DNA of 64,000 nt from Anaerovorax sp. IOR16. GTDB taxonomy: Bacteria; Bacillota; Clostridia; Peptostreptococcales; Anaerovoracaceae. Where the stretch lies: positions 1,016,799 to 1,080,798 of the forward strand of contig NZ_JADQTL010000009.1 of the NCBI RefSeq assembly GCF_017168145.1, in the 5' to 3' direction. Positions 35,685 through 44,986 of this stretch are shown piece by piece (the first letter of the stretch is position 1; each line of letters starts with the position of its first letter). The notes beneath the pieces are model-generated. The model worked only from the letters and a program-made list of their open reading frames with translations, was not told the origin of the DNA and did no database searches. The position numbers were made by a program, and so were the translations under genes.

Positions 35685-36739
35685 TCTTTATACAACTTCC
35701 TCTCATTAGCATCATATTTTACCTTATGCTTCAACATAAAACGATATTTTTTATCTTCTAAATCTGCTGGGCTATCTTTGCTTCCTTTAGTTATTAATCC
35801 CCATATATCATACATATAGTAAATATTTCTAATTGGATAAAATTTATCACATTCTTTTCTTATATGATTAATATCGATTCCTTCATCAAAACATAGAATA
35901 ATACCTACATTTAAACTTAATAATATTTTTACTTGCTCACCAGTTATTTCACAATTTCCTATTGATGTACCTGTACCATCTTTTCTCGAATATCTTTTTA
36001 AAACCGACTTCTGTGATTCAAATACTACAACATATCCAGTTTCTTGTATTGTTTTATAATTTTCATTTAAGCCATAAATATTATTACCTTTTGGATATGT
36101 ATCTGATAGTTTGAAATACTTTGGTATATCTAATAGTTCATAATTTTCAATGGTGGTACGTCCACCAATTCCAATATATTCATTATCATCGCCATCCCAT
36201 TTCCTCTCTGGGATTACTATTCTTTTTCTGTCATAAGAATATCCAATATTAAATCTTTCACAAGCAAACGGCATTATACCTTCACGAACCCAATTAATAT
36301 GCGGAAGCTTTATATATTCTTTCAAACAACTATTGTCATATACAGGAATATCTTTATTAACTATGTATTTATGTCTTTTCACCTTTTTAAATATTTGCAA
36401 TGGGTCTTTTTTTTCAATATCTTCTTTTAATTTTTTTGTTTTAAATTCATATTTTAGACCTAGTATTTTATGAATAAATTTATTCGCCTTACCAAATGAA
36501 ATATTCTTAATTTCCATTACAAGTGTAAATATATCACCCAAAACACTACCATTTTCAGTTCTAATAGCAACTGATAATGAATCTTTTTTTATACATACTG
36601 CTGTTTTATTTCTTTTTTCAGGCAAGGCGGCTCTCCATTCGGTTGCATATTCTTTTATACTATGACAATCTAATGAATGTAAAATATCCGCTATTAAATT
36701 ATTTTCAACTATATACTCTTTTAAATCATTTGCATTAAT
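35657..36739 (-). CDS. DnaG-like primase, probable AUU start
   Basis: The 360-residue protein makes RNA primers. The N-terminal part (HSLDCHSIKEYATEWRAALPEKRNKTAVCIKKDSLS) corresponds to a primase zinc-type domain and reads on from the shorter frame; the TOPRIM domain has VVFESQKSVLKR (Glu) and IILCFDEGID (DxD-like). The short frame begins at TTG 36625 inside the domain, but coding sequence continues to ATT 36739-36737. Immediately upstream, AAGGCGG (36755-36749) stands nine bases from ATT and matches AAGGAGG with one mismatch. Confidence 0.85.
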   Translation of the reverse strand: MNANDLKEYIVENNLIADILHSLDCHSIKEYATEWRAALPEKRNKTAVCIKKDSLSVAIRTENGSVLGDIFTLVMEIKNISFGKANKFIHKILGLKYEFKTKKLKEDIEKKDPLQIFKKVKRHKYIVNKDIPVYDNSCLKEYIKLPHINWVREGIMPFACERFNIGYSYDRKRIVIPERKWDGDDNEYIGIGGRTTIENYELLDIPKYFKLSDTYPKGNNIYGLNENYKTIQETGYVVVFESQKSVLKRYSRKDGTGTSIGNCEITGEQVKILLSLNVGIILCFDEGIDINHIRKECDKFYPIRNIYYMYDIWGLITKGSKDSPADLEDKKYRFMLKHKVKYDANERKLYKDWQEKQKKN

Positions 36740-36766
36740 TTACGTTCACCGCCTTACAAATTGTCT

Positions 36767-38269
36767 TCACCAATCTTGTGCTATTGTACAAATTCCTAAA
36801 TCTTTATTTGTATTAGTGCTTAAATCGTATTCACTGATAATTTGAAATGCATCTGTTGCACCAAATCTGTTTTTCGGTATAAATGTAATCATATAATGCT
36901 TATCACGTTTTAATTTAAATGGTATTTTTGTTTTACCATTTTTACCTTCAAACCTATATCCTATAATCTCACGTTTGTCACCTTCAAATTCATCATCAAA
37001 TGGTCTACGCATCATAAGATTTACGCTCATAACATCCACTATACTTTTACCAAGTCCAATTTCGTTGTTAGTCAAATATCGCATTTTAATACTTGCTTTA
37101 CCCAACTGATATGTAACAAATAAACCTACATTTTTTACTGATGGTTTTACTACGTCGTATAGTGCAACCATATCCCTTGTCATTGATTTATATATTTCGT
37201 CTGTCTTAGAATCACAACTCTCCTTTAATGTATCTAGTACAAAATATTTAACACCTAAACTTGAATATTTTTTTATTAATTTAATTACTATTTTCGCTGA
37301 ATAATGCTCTAAAGGAATTATAGTAATATTTCTTTTTTCTTTCTTTTCCTCAAGCCAGTCTGCACATTTGCGTAATAGTTGTAACGTCTCTGGTTCAAAA
37401 TTACCGTCACGAAGAATATATTTATGTAATTCATTTTTAAAGATATTATTTGCTACCCATATAAGAAGTTCTCTTTGTATTTTTGTTTGGTCTTCTTCAT
37501 TTATAAAAAAGACAACTTTTTCATCATATTTAATAATTGATGGTATAATATAGTTTATCGCTGTTGTAGATTTACCAATTCCAGAATTAGCACCCAAACC
37601 ATATATATTCCCCTGACAATTAAAACCACCTATTTCACGATTTAAAATATCACAATTGTGAAACGGCATACCAACACTAATGCCATTGTTTAAATTGTCA
37701 ATATACTCATGGAGTCCTTCACAACCGTTGTAACTTTCAACAGTATTGTTAGCATTGATAAAAATATGATTTAGCATTGCTTCATATTGTGAATAGACAT
37801 CGTCAATTTGCATATCGGCAAAATCGCTTAGTTTATCAAATACGGGGAATTTATTTTTCAATAAAAGTAATACAGTATTCCATTTATTGAACTCATTTAT
37901 ATAACCATTTATATTATCAATAACTACATATTCTTTAGTTTTATCTATAGTGTCATATCCACCATACTCATCATATTTTTGTTTAAGTTTAGAATGTTTT
38001 TCTAAATATAAACCAACTGTAATATCATCAAGACTGGACTTCTTTTCTTTAATTATAATATCGTAAGCAATTTGCCAGTATACCCTCCATGTGTTTTCTG
38101 AAAAATCTTCAAGTTTTAATTGATAATCGTACATCAAATCTGGCTGTTTATAAAAAATTGATACAATATTGGCTTCACACGCTAATTTATATTCTTTAAC
38201 TTTCTTTGCTGCTTTTAATAATTCTTCTTCATATGGAGTTAATTTTTTATTTTGTTTGGTCTTTGCCAA
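36767..38269 (-). CDS. DnaB-like replicative helicase
   Basis: 500 residues. Walker A GANSGIGKSTTAIN is near residue 230, with VVFFINEEDQ downstream, VKYFVLDTLKE (Walker B), and YQLGKASIKMRYLTNNEIGLGKSIVDVM, typical of the RecA-like C-terminal domain of DnaB. The N-terminal helical domain is present (about 1-150). It unwinds the fork 5'-3'. The start is TTG, six bases after AGGGGAG. The primase gene starts 27 bases after its stop, as expected for a helicase-primase pair. Confidence 0.9.
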   Translation of the reverse strand: MAKTKQNKKLTPYEEELLKAAKKVKEYKLACEANIVSIFYKQPDLMYDYQLKLEDFSENTWRVYWQIAYDIIIKEKKSSLDDITVGLYLEKHSKLKQKYDEYGGYDTIDKTKEYVVIDNINGYINEFNKWNTVLLLLKNKFPVFDKLSDFADMQIDDVYSQYEAMLNHIFINANNTVESYNGCEGLHEYIDNLNNGISVGMPFHNCDILNREIGGFNCQGNIYGLGANSGIGKSTTAINYIIPSIIKYDEKVVFFINEEDQTKIQRELLIWVANNIFKNELHKYILRDGNFEPETLQLLRKCADWLEEKKEKRNITIIPLEHYSAKIVIKLIKKYSSLGVKYFVLDTLKESCDSKTDEIYKSMTRDMVALYDVVKPSVKNVGLFVTYQLGKASIKMRYLTNNEIGLGKSIVDVMSVNLMMRRPFDDEFEGDKREIIGYRFEGKNGKTKIPFKLKRDKHYMITFIPKNRFGATDAFQIISEYDLSTNTNKDLGICTIAQDW

Positions 38270-38282
38270 AAAATCTCCCCTT

Positions 38283-38744
38283 TTACCATAGTTCTTTTAA
38301 TCTATCATTTTCTGCTTTTGTTTTCTTTTTATAATCTGCACCCTTGTTATATTGATTTTCAAATGAAGATTGTATTACTCTTTCTTCACTCATTTTTGTT
38401 TGTTGTATTCTTACATAAACATCATTAATAACAGGTTCAACCATTTTGACAATTAGATTTATTTTATGTTGTTCATCTTTAATTTTTAAATAATTATTAT
38501 TTAAATAATTGATAATTTTAGGTTTGCATATTTTAAATGCACACAATAATGTATAGTCGTCATAATTCGCATTTTTATTAGCATTATTGTTTGCAATATG
38601 CTGACCTTTTTTTAAGCCCTGTAATTTTAATGCTAAATATGTTGGGAATTTCATATTGTCATCATAGTTCAAAATTTCCTTTTTAACATATTCACACAAT
38701 TCGTCCCATTCTTTATTTTTAGTTTTTTTGTTTATTTTACGCAT
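38283..38744 (-). CDS. Hypothetical protein of the replication block
   Basis: 153 residues, rich in Lys, Asn and Asp, probably helical (LKIKDEQHKINLIVKMVEPVINDVYVRIQQT). No family recognised. Position before the helicase and after the RecA-like gene makes a helicase-loading or structural role possible, but this is only context. The ribosome binding site is weak (GGTGTGG very close to the ATG). Confidence 0.65.
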   Translation of the reverse strand: MRKINKKTKNKEWDELCEYVKKEILNYDDNMKFPTYLALKLQGLKKGQHIANNNANKNANYDDYTLLCAFKICKPKIINYLNNNYLKIKDEQHKINLIVKMVEPVINDVYVRIQQTKMSEERVIQSSFENQYNKGADYKKKTKAENDRLKELW

Positions 38745-38809
38745 ACCACACCATTTGTTATATATCCCAGTGTTAAATTAATAACACCGAGATATATTTA
38801 TTATTATCT

Positions 38810-39796
38810 TTACAATTGCAATTTTGTAAAGTCGACTAACTCTGTTATGTCTGCTAAAGAATGTAATTCTAATTTCTTAATGTCAAACTTCTTTTCTTTT
38901 AACAATGTATTAATCTTGCTAATGGCATCCATATTTTTATCGTCTTTTAGTTGCTTCATCATATCTTTCCATTCTGATACTAAAGATTCTACTTTTATAG
39001 CTTCATCACACATTGAATCGGTTGAACTTTTAATGTCTTTTTTATATGAAGTTTCATTTGTAGCCAACCCATTCATTTTATCAAAATAAGGTTTCCAAAT
39101 ATCATAGCAGGGGTTTTCAATAATATCACCACGTTTTGTTACGTTTGTTCTATCTTTTAAAACCTTCGCATAATAATGAGTTTCTCCATTAATTTCTTCG
39201 GTGTAAAATTCAAGAGTAGTATCATAATCAAATTTTACAGATTTATGCATATCTGGTTTAACACCAATAACGTTTTCGCCCTTTTTGTCTCTCTCATCAA
39301 CTGCCTGTGCAATAGAAACGACATGAATACCTTTTGAAGATAAATCAATTTTAGCTTGCTGTAGTTTAAGATTTAAAATTTTAATTCTACCCCATGAGCG
39401 TTGACTGATATTTGCATCATCTTCGTTTCCACCTTTTCTTCTTGCTCTATTTTCTTCTACCTCCTGTGCTCCAACTTGCATTGTTCCATAAAATTTTGTT
39501 TCAGAGTCAATTGATAATGTTTCAATTTTGTCATCATATTCGCCAGCTAGAAACAAATCTAAATCGTTTTCTAATTCATCTAAATCAGATGTATTATCTA
39601 CCAGTACCAAATTGTTATATGTATTACCATTATTTAATTTAATGTCTTTTCCTTCGTAGTGTGCAACACCAGTTTCGGAATCGATACACGCCACTTTTGG
39701 GAATGTAAGTGCAAAAAGTGATTTACCAGTTGAAGTATCACCAAATGCTAAAAATTTTCCACCAATCTTTGCTTCCTTTGCATTTCTAAATGCCAT
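38810..39796 (-). CDS. RecA/Sak4-like ATPase
   Basis: The 328-residue protein has Walker A FGDTSTGKSLFALTFP near residue 17-32, followed by KVACIDSETGVAHYEG and LDLFLAGEYDDKIETLSIDSETKF (Walker B), the pattern of phage nucleotide-binding AAA_24/Sak4 recombinases. These promote strand annealing or exchange with an ssDNA-binding protein. The C-terminus is Lys-rich. The start follows AAAGGAG. The neighbour at 39818-41017 may be its ssDNA-binding partner. Confidence 0.85.
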   Translation of the reverse strand: MAFRNAKEAKIGGKFLAFGDTSTGKSLFALTFPKVACIDSETGVAHYEGKDIKLNNGNTYNNLVLVDNTSDLDELENDLDLFLAGEYDDKIETLSIDSETKFYGTMQVGAQEVEENRARRKGGNEDDANISQRSWGRIKILNLKLQQAKIDLSSKGIHVVSIAQAVDERDKKGENVIGVKPDMHKSVKFDYDTTLEFYTEEINGETHYYAKVLKDRTNVTKRGDIIENPCYDIWKPYFDKMNGLATNETSYKKDIKSSTDSMCDEAIKVESLVSEWKDMMKQLKDDKNMDAISKINTLLKEKKFDIKKLELHSLADITELVDFTKLQL

Positions 39797-39817
39797 ATAT
39801 AAAAATCTCTCCTTTAA

Positions 39818-41017
39818 TTACTCTGATAACATAGCTAATAAATCTTCATCACTTAAATCTGTTTCGTCATCTTCTGAATTTCCGTTGTCACCTCCCGATT
39901 CTAAATCAACACCTGCATCCTGTAATGCTTGTTCATAAAAATACAAATCGGATAACTTATATTTGCCTTTTTCTAAAGGGACGGTAGGCTTTCTATCTTC
40001 GCCATCACCGACATATGTAATAGATGGTCTAGTGATAACTAAACGCTTTTCTCTATTATTATTCCCTACAGCACACGCCTTTTTAGCTTCTTCTTCTGTA
40101 TAAATTCCCATTTCAATTAATTCTTTAATATCGTCAGGAATATCATCGTCTGAAATTTCAATAATAGCAGCACCTTCAATAATATTCCCATCTACAGTTA
40201 ATTCAAAAATATCATCCTTTTTGACAACTTTAAAAAACTTTGTTAACATTTTACTTGTAATATCTGGCTTTTCTTCATTAATTGCTAATTCAAATGCTTT
40301 CGGATATGTTACATTTTTCTTAATCACTACTTTTTCGCCATCGATTTTAGGTTTACCAACATAATCAACAACATAGGCATTAATACTCATAGTATTTTTC
40401 TCATTATCTTTTTTACCAATACTTTTAGAATCAAGAAGTAATGTTTGTGTGAAAGTAGCTTTAAAATCCTCTTCATTTTCAACTTTGGAGAGTACAATGG
40501 AAGTAATTTCCTTATTGATTGATACGTTGTCATTATATGTATTATATTTTAAATTACCTTTTACATTTAAGATTACACCATCTTCTAAGTGTTCAGAAAT
40601 ATATTCTACTGCATCATATGCCGATAAAAACTTTTTATAAACAGTCTTCTTCTTTACATCTTTTTCAACACCTACAGTAATAAAGCTACTATCAGAAATA
40701 TTATCTAATAAACTTTCATCTAATCTGTCTTCCCAATCGATTTCAATTTGCTTACTCTTACCGTCATCATTTTTCTCGTTTTTATCATACCCATATAATG
40801 CATTGTCTTTATCTGGGAAATATCCACCCTTCATTTCTGCATATACAATATTCCCAAATCCACAATCAATACCAACATACATTTGATTATCAGTCCATCC
40901 AGAATCATATGTATTGCCTAAACTAAATGTTTTATCGGTAATTTTTACTCTTCCAATTAAATTAAAACTAGATTTGCCTTTTTTTAATGCTTTTTTAACA
41001 TCTTCCTTTTTTGCCAT
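39818..41017 (-). CDS. Possible ssDNA-binding protein (400 residues)
   Basis: A 399-residue protein of beta-rich character (FNLIGRVKITDKTFSLGNTY, GFGNIVYAEMKGGYFP) with an acidic C-terminus (SGGDNGNSEDDETDLSDEDLLAMLSE). An acidic tail is typical of ssDNA-binding proteins, and the position next to the RecA-like ATPase fits. No family was firmly recognised, so the function is inferred. The start ATG 41017 is preferred (AAAGGAG, 11 bases); ATG 41026 is nearer to the site. Confidence 0.55.
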   Translation of the reverse strand: MAKKEDVKKALKKGKSSFNLIGRVKITDKTFSLGNTYDSGWTDNQMYVGIDCGFGNIVYAEMKGGYFPDKDNALYGYDKNEKNDDGKSKQIEIDWEDRLDESLLDNISDSSFITVGVEKDVKKKTVYKKFLSAYDAVEYISEHLEDGVILNVKGNLKYNTYNDNVSINKEITSIVLSKVENEEDFKATFTQTLLLDSKSIGKKDNEKNTMSINAYVVDYVGKPKIDGEKVVIKKNVTYPKAFELAINEEKPDITSKMLTKFFKVVKKDDIFELTVDGNIIEGAAIIEISDDDIPDDIKELIEMGIYTEEEAKKACAVGNNNREKRLVITRPSITYVGDGEDRKPTVPLEKGKYKLSDLYFYEQALQDAGVDLESGGDNGNSEDDETDLSDEDLLAMLSE

Positions 41018-41078
41018 TAAATACATTTCTCCTTTTGTTATTATAATTATCTATATATTTTTAACGATTAAAATTGAA

Positions 41079-41096
41079 ATCAAACTCTACTTTGAT
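41079..41096. repeat. Palindrome ATCAAA-N6-TTTGAT, copy 1
   Basis: ATCAAACTCTACTTTGAT between the ssDNA-binding-like gene and the zinc-ribbon gene. Part of the family described in the findings. Confidence 0.6.
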
Positions 41097-41118
41097 TCGA
41101 ATATTCAAGTCTAAAAAC

Positions 41119-41132
41119 GTGGAAATTCCCAC
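41119..41132. repeat. Hairpin GTGG-N6-CCAC, copy 1
   Basis: GTGGAAATTCCCAC, followed on the minus strand by GTTTTTAG. Arms differ between copies but stay complementary (see findings). TATAATAAAGTG precedes it on the minus strand. Confidence 0.55.
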
Positions 41133-41246
41133 CTTTTTCTGCACTTTATTATACTAAAGTTTATTCAATTTTAATCGGAACATAGAAAGAACTAATATGT
41201 TAATTCTATATAAACAGGATTTCAACCCTGATTATTGACTATGTGG

Positions 41247-41492
41247 TTAGTCTAAAATATTCTTGACCGTATAACACTCGTCACAAACAATTTGACCGTC
41301 TGGTAATTTAATATAATCACCTTCTATGTACTCTCCACAATAGTCACATTTTAATGTTTCTTTAATTACCCCTTTGCAGTTTGGACATACTAGCGTTTCC
41401 TCTCTACATGGAACTCCAAAATATTCTAACTGCTCACCGTATTCTATTTCTGGTTCGTCAAATATTTTTCTACAGTCTAAACAAATATACAT
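41247..41492 (-). CDS. Zinc-ribbon protein
   Basis: About 81 residues from the internal ATG, with CLDC near the N-terminus, CPNC, CDYC and CDEC motifs: two zinc ribbons (CLDC...CPNC and CDYC...CDEC). Likely a DNA/RNA or protein-binding module. It starts close after the stop of the next zinc gene; the start at 41492 has no strong ribosome binding site. Confidence 0.65.
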   Translation of the reverse strand: MYICLDCRKIFDEPEIEYGEQLEYFGVPCREETLVCPNCKGVIKETLKCDYCGEYIEGDYIKLPDGQIVCDECYTVKNILD

Positions 41493-41497
41493 TTTTA

Positions 41498-41806
41498 TTA
41501 CCAACGGAGTCCAAATGTCGGCGGTAGTGATTTTGCAAATTCATCCAATTCCTTTAATGAGAAAGTTGCGGATACAGTGTTTGAGTGTTTTACTTGATAA
41601 TCTTTAATTTGTTTAAATAATATCTGTCTTGTTTTTTCAATTTCTACTAATTCTTTACGTCTTTCTTGTTCTAACTTCTTTTTCTCATTGGCAGCTTCTT
41701 CAGCCTTTCTTTTTTCATCGCATCTTACAATGCAATCTGCCATTTCTCTTACTGTATCATATGGCGTTCCGCAAATTAAGCATCTATACTTGTCGTTATT
41801 ATTCAT
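41498..41806 (-). CDS. Zinc-finger plus coiled-coil protein
   Basis: 102 residues: CLICGTPYDTVREMADCIVRC (three Cys for a zinc finger), then a charged coiled coil (KKLEQERRKELVEIEKTRQ). Start follows AATAGGAG. Function unknown; it is one of several adjacent zinc-finger genes. Confidence 0.65.
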   Translation of the reverse strand: MNNNDKYRCLICGTPYDTVREMADCIVRCDEKRKAEEAANEKKKLEQERRKELVEIEKTRQILFKQIKDYQVKHSNTVSATFSLKELDEFAKSLPPTFGLRW

Positions 41807-41827
41807 ATTATTATCTCCTATTATGTA

Positions 41828-42082
41828 TTAAACTTCCAACAACTTTTTAAAATTAGAAATAATTCTACTGTTATTTAAACGAGTTGTCTCAAGACTACAC
41901 TTTGTGTCATTTAGCTTGTTTCTATAATCTTCAATATCTTCTACAGTAGCATTAATTTCATCATTTACAATCTGCAAATTCTGGATAGTTCCTGTTACTA
42001 TATCAACGGCATCAGCAGATTTTCTATTTAACTCATTTAATTTTGCTTCCTTGACCTTTAACATGTCCTTATTAATTTTCAT
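41828..42082 (-). CDS. Short coiled-coil protein
   Basis: 84 residues, almost entirely helical with a heptad-like pattern (KLNELNRKSADAVDIVTGTIQNLQIVNDEINATVED). No family recognised. Start follows AAGGAG. Confidence 0.6.
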   Translation of the reverse strand: MKINKDMLKVKEAKLNELNRKSADAVDIVTGTIQNLQIVNDEINATVEDIEDYRNKLNDTKCSLETTRLNNSRIISNFKKLLEV

Positions 42083-42104
42083 TTAACTCTCCTTATATGT
42101 AATT

Positions 42105-42722
42105 TTATAGTTCTAGTAATGTATTCCACATTTCTGTTCTTGGGTTATATGTATTATATTCCACTTCTTCAAGCTTGGCTTTAATTAGTCCAATAGATGA
42201 TTTATCAAATGATTGATTTAAATTGTCAATCAGGATATTAATTTTTCTTTGCTTCTGTTTAATCAATGCTCTTTCATTTCTTTTTTCTGAAAAGATTTTA
42301 AATATTTTAACCCATTTGCATACATTGATTTTCTCAGTTTGTATAAAATGTTCTATATCAGATATTTCTAAATCAACATTTGACAATTGCTTACAGAGAA
42401 TCTTTCTTTGCTCTTCGCATTTTTCTACTATTGTTATAATATCATCTAAGCATTTTTCAAAATCAAAATTATCTATATTAATATTTTGATTATTATTTAT
42501 TGTTATCTTTTGTTTTTCTTTAACTTTATTTATATCATCTATGTATTTTGCGACCCATTTATTTTGTTCTGTTTTTGTTAAACAATTTTTGATTACATTA
42601 TTTGCTTTTAACATAGACTCATGCACATCAGCTTGACTAATAGAAGTTCTTTTTATGTATCTGCCAGTTCTATCCCTTCCTAGATAGTATTTATCATTTG
42701 TGCTGACTATAACAACATCCAA
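42105..42722 (-). CDS. Hypothetical helical protein
   Basis: About 205 residues. The first 25 residues form beta strands (VVIVSTNDKYYLGRDRTGR), followed by long helices with a possible coiled coil (ALIKQKQRKINILIDNLNQ). The TTG at 42722 is preferred over GTG 42731, which lies inside GAGAGGTGA. It is the first gene after the promoter at 42755-42782. Confidence 0.6.
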   Translation of the reverse strand: MDVVIVSTNDKYYLGRDRTGRYIKRTSISQADVHESMLKANNVIKNCLTKTEQNKWVAKYIDDINKVKEKQKITINNNQNINIDNFDFEKCLDDIITIVEKCEEQRKILCKQLSNVDLEISDIEHFIQTEKINVCKWVKIFKIFSEKRNERALIKQKQRKINILIDNLNQSFDKSSIGLIKAKLEEVEYNTYNPRTEMWNTLLEL

Positions 42723-42754
42723 TTTACTCACCTCTCTTTCTTTAGTATAATGTT

Positions 42755-42782
42755 ATTATAGCATAACGAAAAAGAAAGTCAA
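42755..42782 (-). promoter_or_regulatory. Strong promoter for the leftward operon
   Basis: TTGACT (42782-42777), a 16-bp spacer and TATAAT (42760-42755) with a TGC extension (ATGCTATAAT). This should drive the genes from 42722 leftward, through the replication block. Confidence 0.85.
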
Positions 42783-42872
42783 TATGTTTTTTAAATATTA
42801 TTTATTGTTATTTATTGTTTTGTAATTTTAAAATCAAAGCCTTGTTTTATGCGAATTTATGTCATTCAAAAC

Positions 42873-42886
42873 GTTGAAATTCCAAC
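42873..42886. repeat. Hairpin GTTG-N6-CAAC, copy 2
   Basis: GTTGAAATTCCAAC; on the minus strand it is preceded by TATAATAAAGTG and followed by GTTTTG, as in copy 1. Confidence 0.55.
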
Positions 42887-42896
42887 ATACACTTTA

Positions 42897-43322
42897 TTAT
42901 ATTAAAATGTCATTTTCATCGAATTTAAGTTCAATCCCACAATTTCTACAAAACTTATCATTCAGATATACTTCAGTTCTACATTTGGAACATATATATT
43001 TTGAATAATAATTTTTTGTCTTTATTACACTGTTCATATAGTCAGACCATTCTATAATTTTATATCTATTATCTGCAAATTCATGTTTTGATAGAAAAGT
43101 TCCAAATTGTTTAATACATCCGTATATAAAATATACCGATTGTTTATCAAAATTATTATTTTTTCTCATTTGTCCTTTTAGCCAGCGGAAAACCCCATCA
43201 CCCATTGTCCAGTAACCTTTTTCATATATTTTACATATAAAATCGTCTTCTTCTTCTTTTGTATTACATTTAACGACAATCTTATTGTTTCTAAAGTCAT
43301 CCCAATTAAAATTCCCTAGCAT
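42897..43322 (-). CDS. Protein with C-terminal zinc ribbon
   Basis: 141 residues. The last 35 carry CSKCRTEVYLNDKFCRNCGIEL, a rubredoxin-like zinc ribbon (two CxxC). The rest has no recognised family. Start follows AAAAGGAG. Confidence 0.65.
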   Translation of the reverse strand: MLGNFNWDDFRNNKIVVKCNTKEEEDDFICKIYEKGYWTMGDGVFRWLKGQMRKNNNFDKQSVYFIYGCIKQFGTFLSKHEFADNRYKIIEWSDYMNSVIKTKNYYSKYICSKCRTEVYLNDKFCRNCGIELKFDENDILI

Positions 43323-43343
43323 AACTTCTCCTTTTCATATCGT

Positions 43344-43640
43344 CTAACATTCAAAATCTACTTCATCGGGTAAAGGCAGCTTTAAATTCAAGATTTCTCC
43401 AATATCGCAAGCCAAAGACCACATTCCCATTGCATGACCATGATTAAATGCTGTTTCATAAGCTCTTTCATCTTCGTCACATTCATAATCAGGTTCAAAA
43501 TTAAGGTCGTTAAGTTCTTCCATCTCAGAAAGATATATATCAATAATTAATTTTTTAATTTCATTAATCTTATTCTCTGATGAATTTGTAAATTGCATTA
43601 AATCCTTTTTTAATTCTGCAAATTTAATATTTTTTTCCAT
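43344..43640 (-). CDS. Hypothetical protein
   Basis: 98 residues, acidic, with an Asp/Glu-rich middle and a possible helix at the end (HGHAMGMWSLACDIGEIL). No family recognised. ATG follows GAAAGG. Confidence 0.6.
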   Translation of the reverse strand: MEKNIKFAELKKDLMQFTNSSENKINEIKKLIIDIYLSEMEELNDLNFEPDYECDEDERAYETAFNHGHAMGMWSLACDIGEILNLKLPLPDEVDFEC

Positions 43641-43658
43641 AATATTATTTCCTTTCTA

Positions 43659-44039
43659 TTAATCAACTGATTCATAAATCATATCAAAAGCGACTTTAAG
43701 TAAGACCCGTTTAACATTTTTCTCTTCGTCTAGAATAAGCATATAATCACAATCTTCATCTAAATATATTTCTTTGCCTTCAGTAGTAGTTATATAAATC
43801 ATAGGTTCTTCGTATATCATTAGATGGGTTTTGTCATTTGTAATACCATCTGAATAAGCATATCTATCTTTATCTTTCCCACCGTCTCTTTTAATAAATT
43901 CTTTTGCTGAATCTAAGTCGTCAAATTTTGCTTCATAATCTTCGAAATTACCGCTATACAAAACAATCCATCCATCTCCTATTCCAGTTTCATATGGTAT
44001 AGCTTCTACTATTCTTGGTTTTGATTTATATTTTGCCAT
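43659..44039 (-). CDS. Hypothetical protein
   Basis: 126 residues beginning MAKYKSKPRIVEAIPYETG and then alternating beta and helical segments (WIVLYSGNFEDYEAKF, THLMIYEEPMIYI). No family recognised. Start follows GAAGGAG. A palindrome of the 18-bp family lies upstream. Confidence 0.6.
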   Translation of the reverse strand: MAKYKSKPRIVEAIPYETGIGDGWIVLYSGNFEDYEAKFDDLDSAKEFIKRDGGKDKDRYAYSDGITNDKTHLMIYEEPMIYITTTEGKEIYLDEDCDYMLILDEEKNVKRVLLKVAFDMIYESVD

Positions 44040-44062
44040 AGTATCTCCTTCTTTAACTCCAT

Positions 44063-44080
44063 ATCAATCACGCATTTGAT
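44063..44080. repeat. Palindrome ATCAAT-N6-TTTGAT, copy 2
   Basis: ATCAATCACGCATTTGAT, in the gap in front of the gene that starts at 44039. Confidence 0.5.
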
Positions 44081-44096
44081 TTTAATAATTTCATTA

Positions 44097-44366
44097 TTAC
44101 CATGCTTCATATAAAACTTCTATTTTCCCAAAATATTGTTTTAATAAAAATTTTAGTTCTTGAGCACACCCTTTACAAAACTGCTGTGTATAACCTTCGA
44201 ATTTATAATTGCAACATAATTCATTGTTTTTATCATATCCGAAGTTTAAATCTAAATAGTGGATATCAGCCCACTTAATAATAGGCTTACATAATTGTTT
44301 TAATTTATCTTCTGTCATGTTTTGCAATATATGTATTGAACCTTGTATGAATTTATTTTTTACCAT
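44097..44366 (-). CDS. Hypothetical protein
   Basis: 89 residues with three Cys (KQLCKPIIKW, CCNYKFEGY, CKGCAQELKFLL), which may bind zinc. No family. Start follows GAAAGG. Confidence 0.6.
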   Translation of the reverse strand: MVKNKFIQGSIHILQNMTEDKLKQLCKPIIKWADIHYLDLNFGYDKNNELCCNYKFEGYTQQFCKGCAQELKFLLKQYFGKIEVLYEAW

Positions 44367-44397
44367 ATTATTATCCTTTCTTTAATTAACATCAAAT

Positions 44398-44664
44398 CTA
44401 CTTTTCATTCTGATTTTCAAATTCAAAAGCATCTAAAATAATAGGAATTTGATTGAATGAACTCTCAGTTTCTTCACCTGTTTTTATATTCAACGCTTTA
44501 ATATATGTAGCATAAGTTCCGCTGCGACCTCTGCCCACCTTCTTAATTGGTACAGAGAATTGAACTGTGTCCCCTACTTTTAAATTTTTAAACATTTTAG
44601 CTTTTGTTTTGCGGTTGATTTTAATTACTTTTAAAGTATCACTATGTAAGATAATTGTATCCAT
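44398..44664 (-). CDS. Small beta-barrel-like protein
   Basis: 88 residues. LKVGDTVQFSVPIKKVGRG suggests a small beta barrel (OB/SH3-like). No family identified. ATG follows AAAGGAG. Confidence 0.55.
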   Translation of the reverse strand: MDTIILHSDTLKVIKINRKTKAKMFKNLKVGDTVQFSVPIKKVGRGRSGTYATYIKALNIKTGEETESSFNQIPIILDAFEFENQNEK

Positions 44665-44680
44665 ATTTATATTCGCTCCT

Positions 44681-44986
44681 TTAACAGCCTAAAAATATTC
44701 TATCATCTATAATTTGAAATTGTTCTGGTATATATGAGTGAAGCAACATATGATAAGCATTATCTATAGGAAGTGCAAAATCCCATATTAACTGGTCTAC
44801 TCTTTTTCCTTTAATGCTCGTTTCTAGGTTCGGAATAATTTGATATATTGCATTCCTCGTTTCAACGAATCCACTTAGTTCATTGATTTTTACCGTTTCG
44901 GTTTCCATTCTAGCAATTGAATCCAATATACTCACACTTCTGCGTAAATCATACGATATAATTCCTATAATTAATTTTCTATCCAA
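44681..44986 (-). CDS. Hypothetical protein
   Basis: 101 residues starting at TTG eight bases after GGAAGTGG, overlapping the upstream gene by 16 bases. Mixed helix and strand (LIIGIISYDLRRSVSILDSIA). No family. Confidence 0.55.
   Translation of the reverse strand: MDRKLIIGIISYDLRRSVSILDSIARMETETVKINELSGFVETRNAIYQIIPNLETSIKGKRVDQLIWDFALPIDNAYHMLLHSYIPEQFQIIDDRIFLGC

Noticed and set aside
41147..41158. TATAATAAAGTG as promoter -10 upstream of hairpin copies 1 and 2
   Set aside because: No acceptable -35 at 16-18 bp in either copy; kept only as part of the repeat description.
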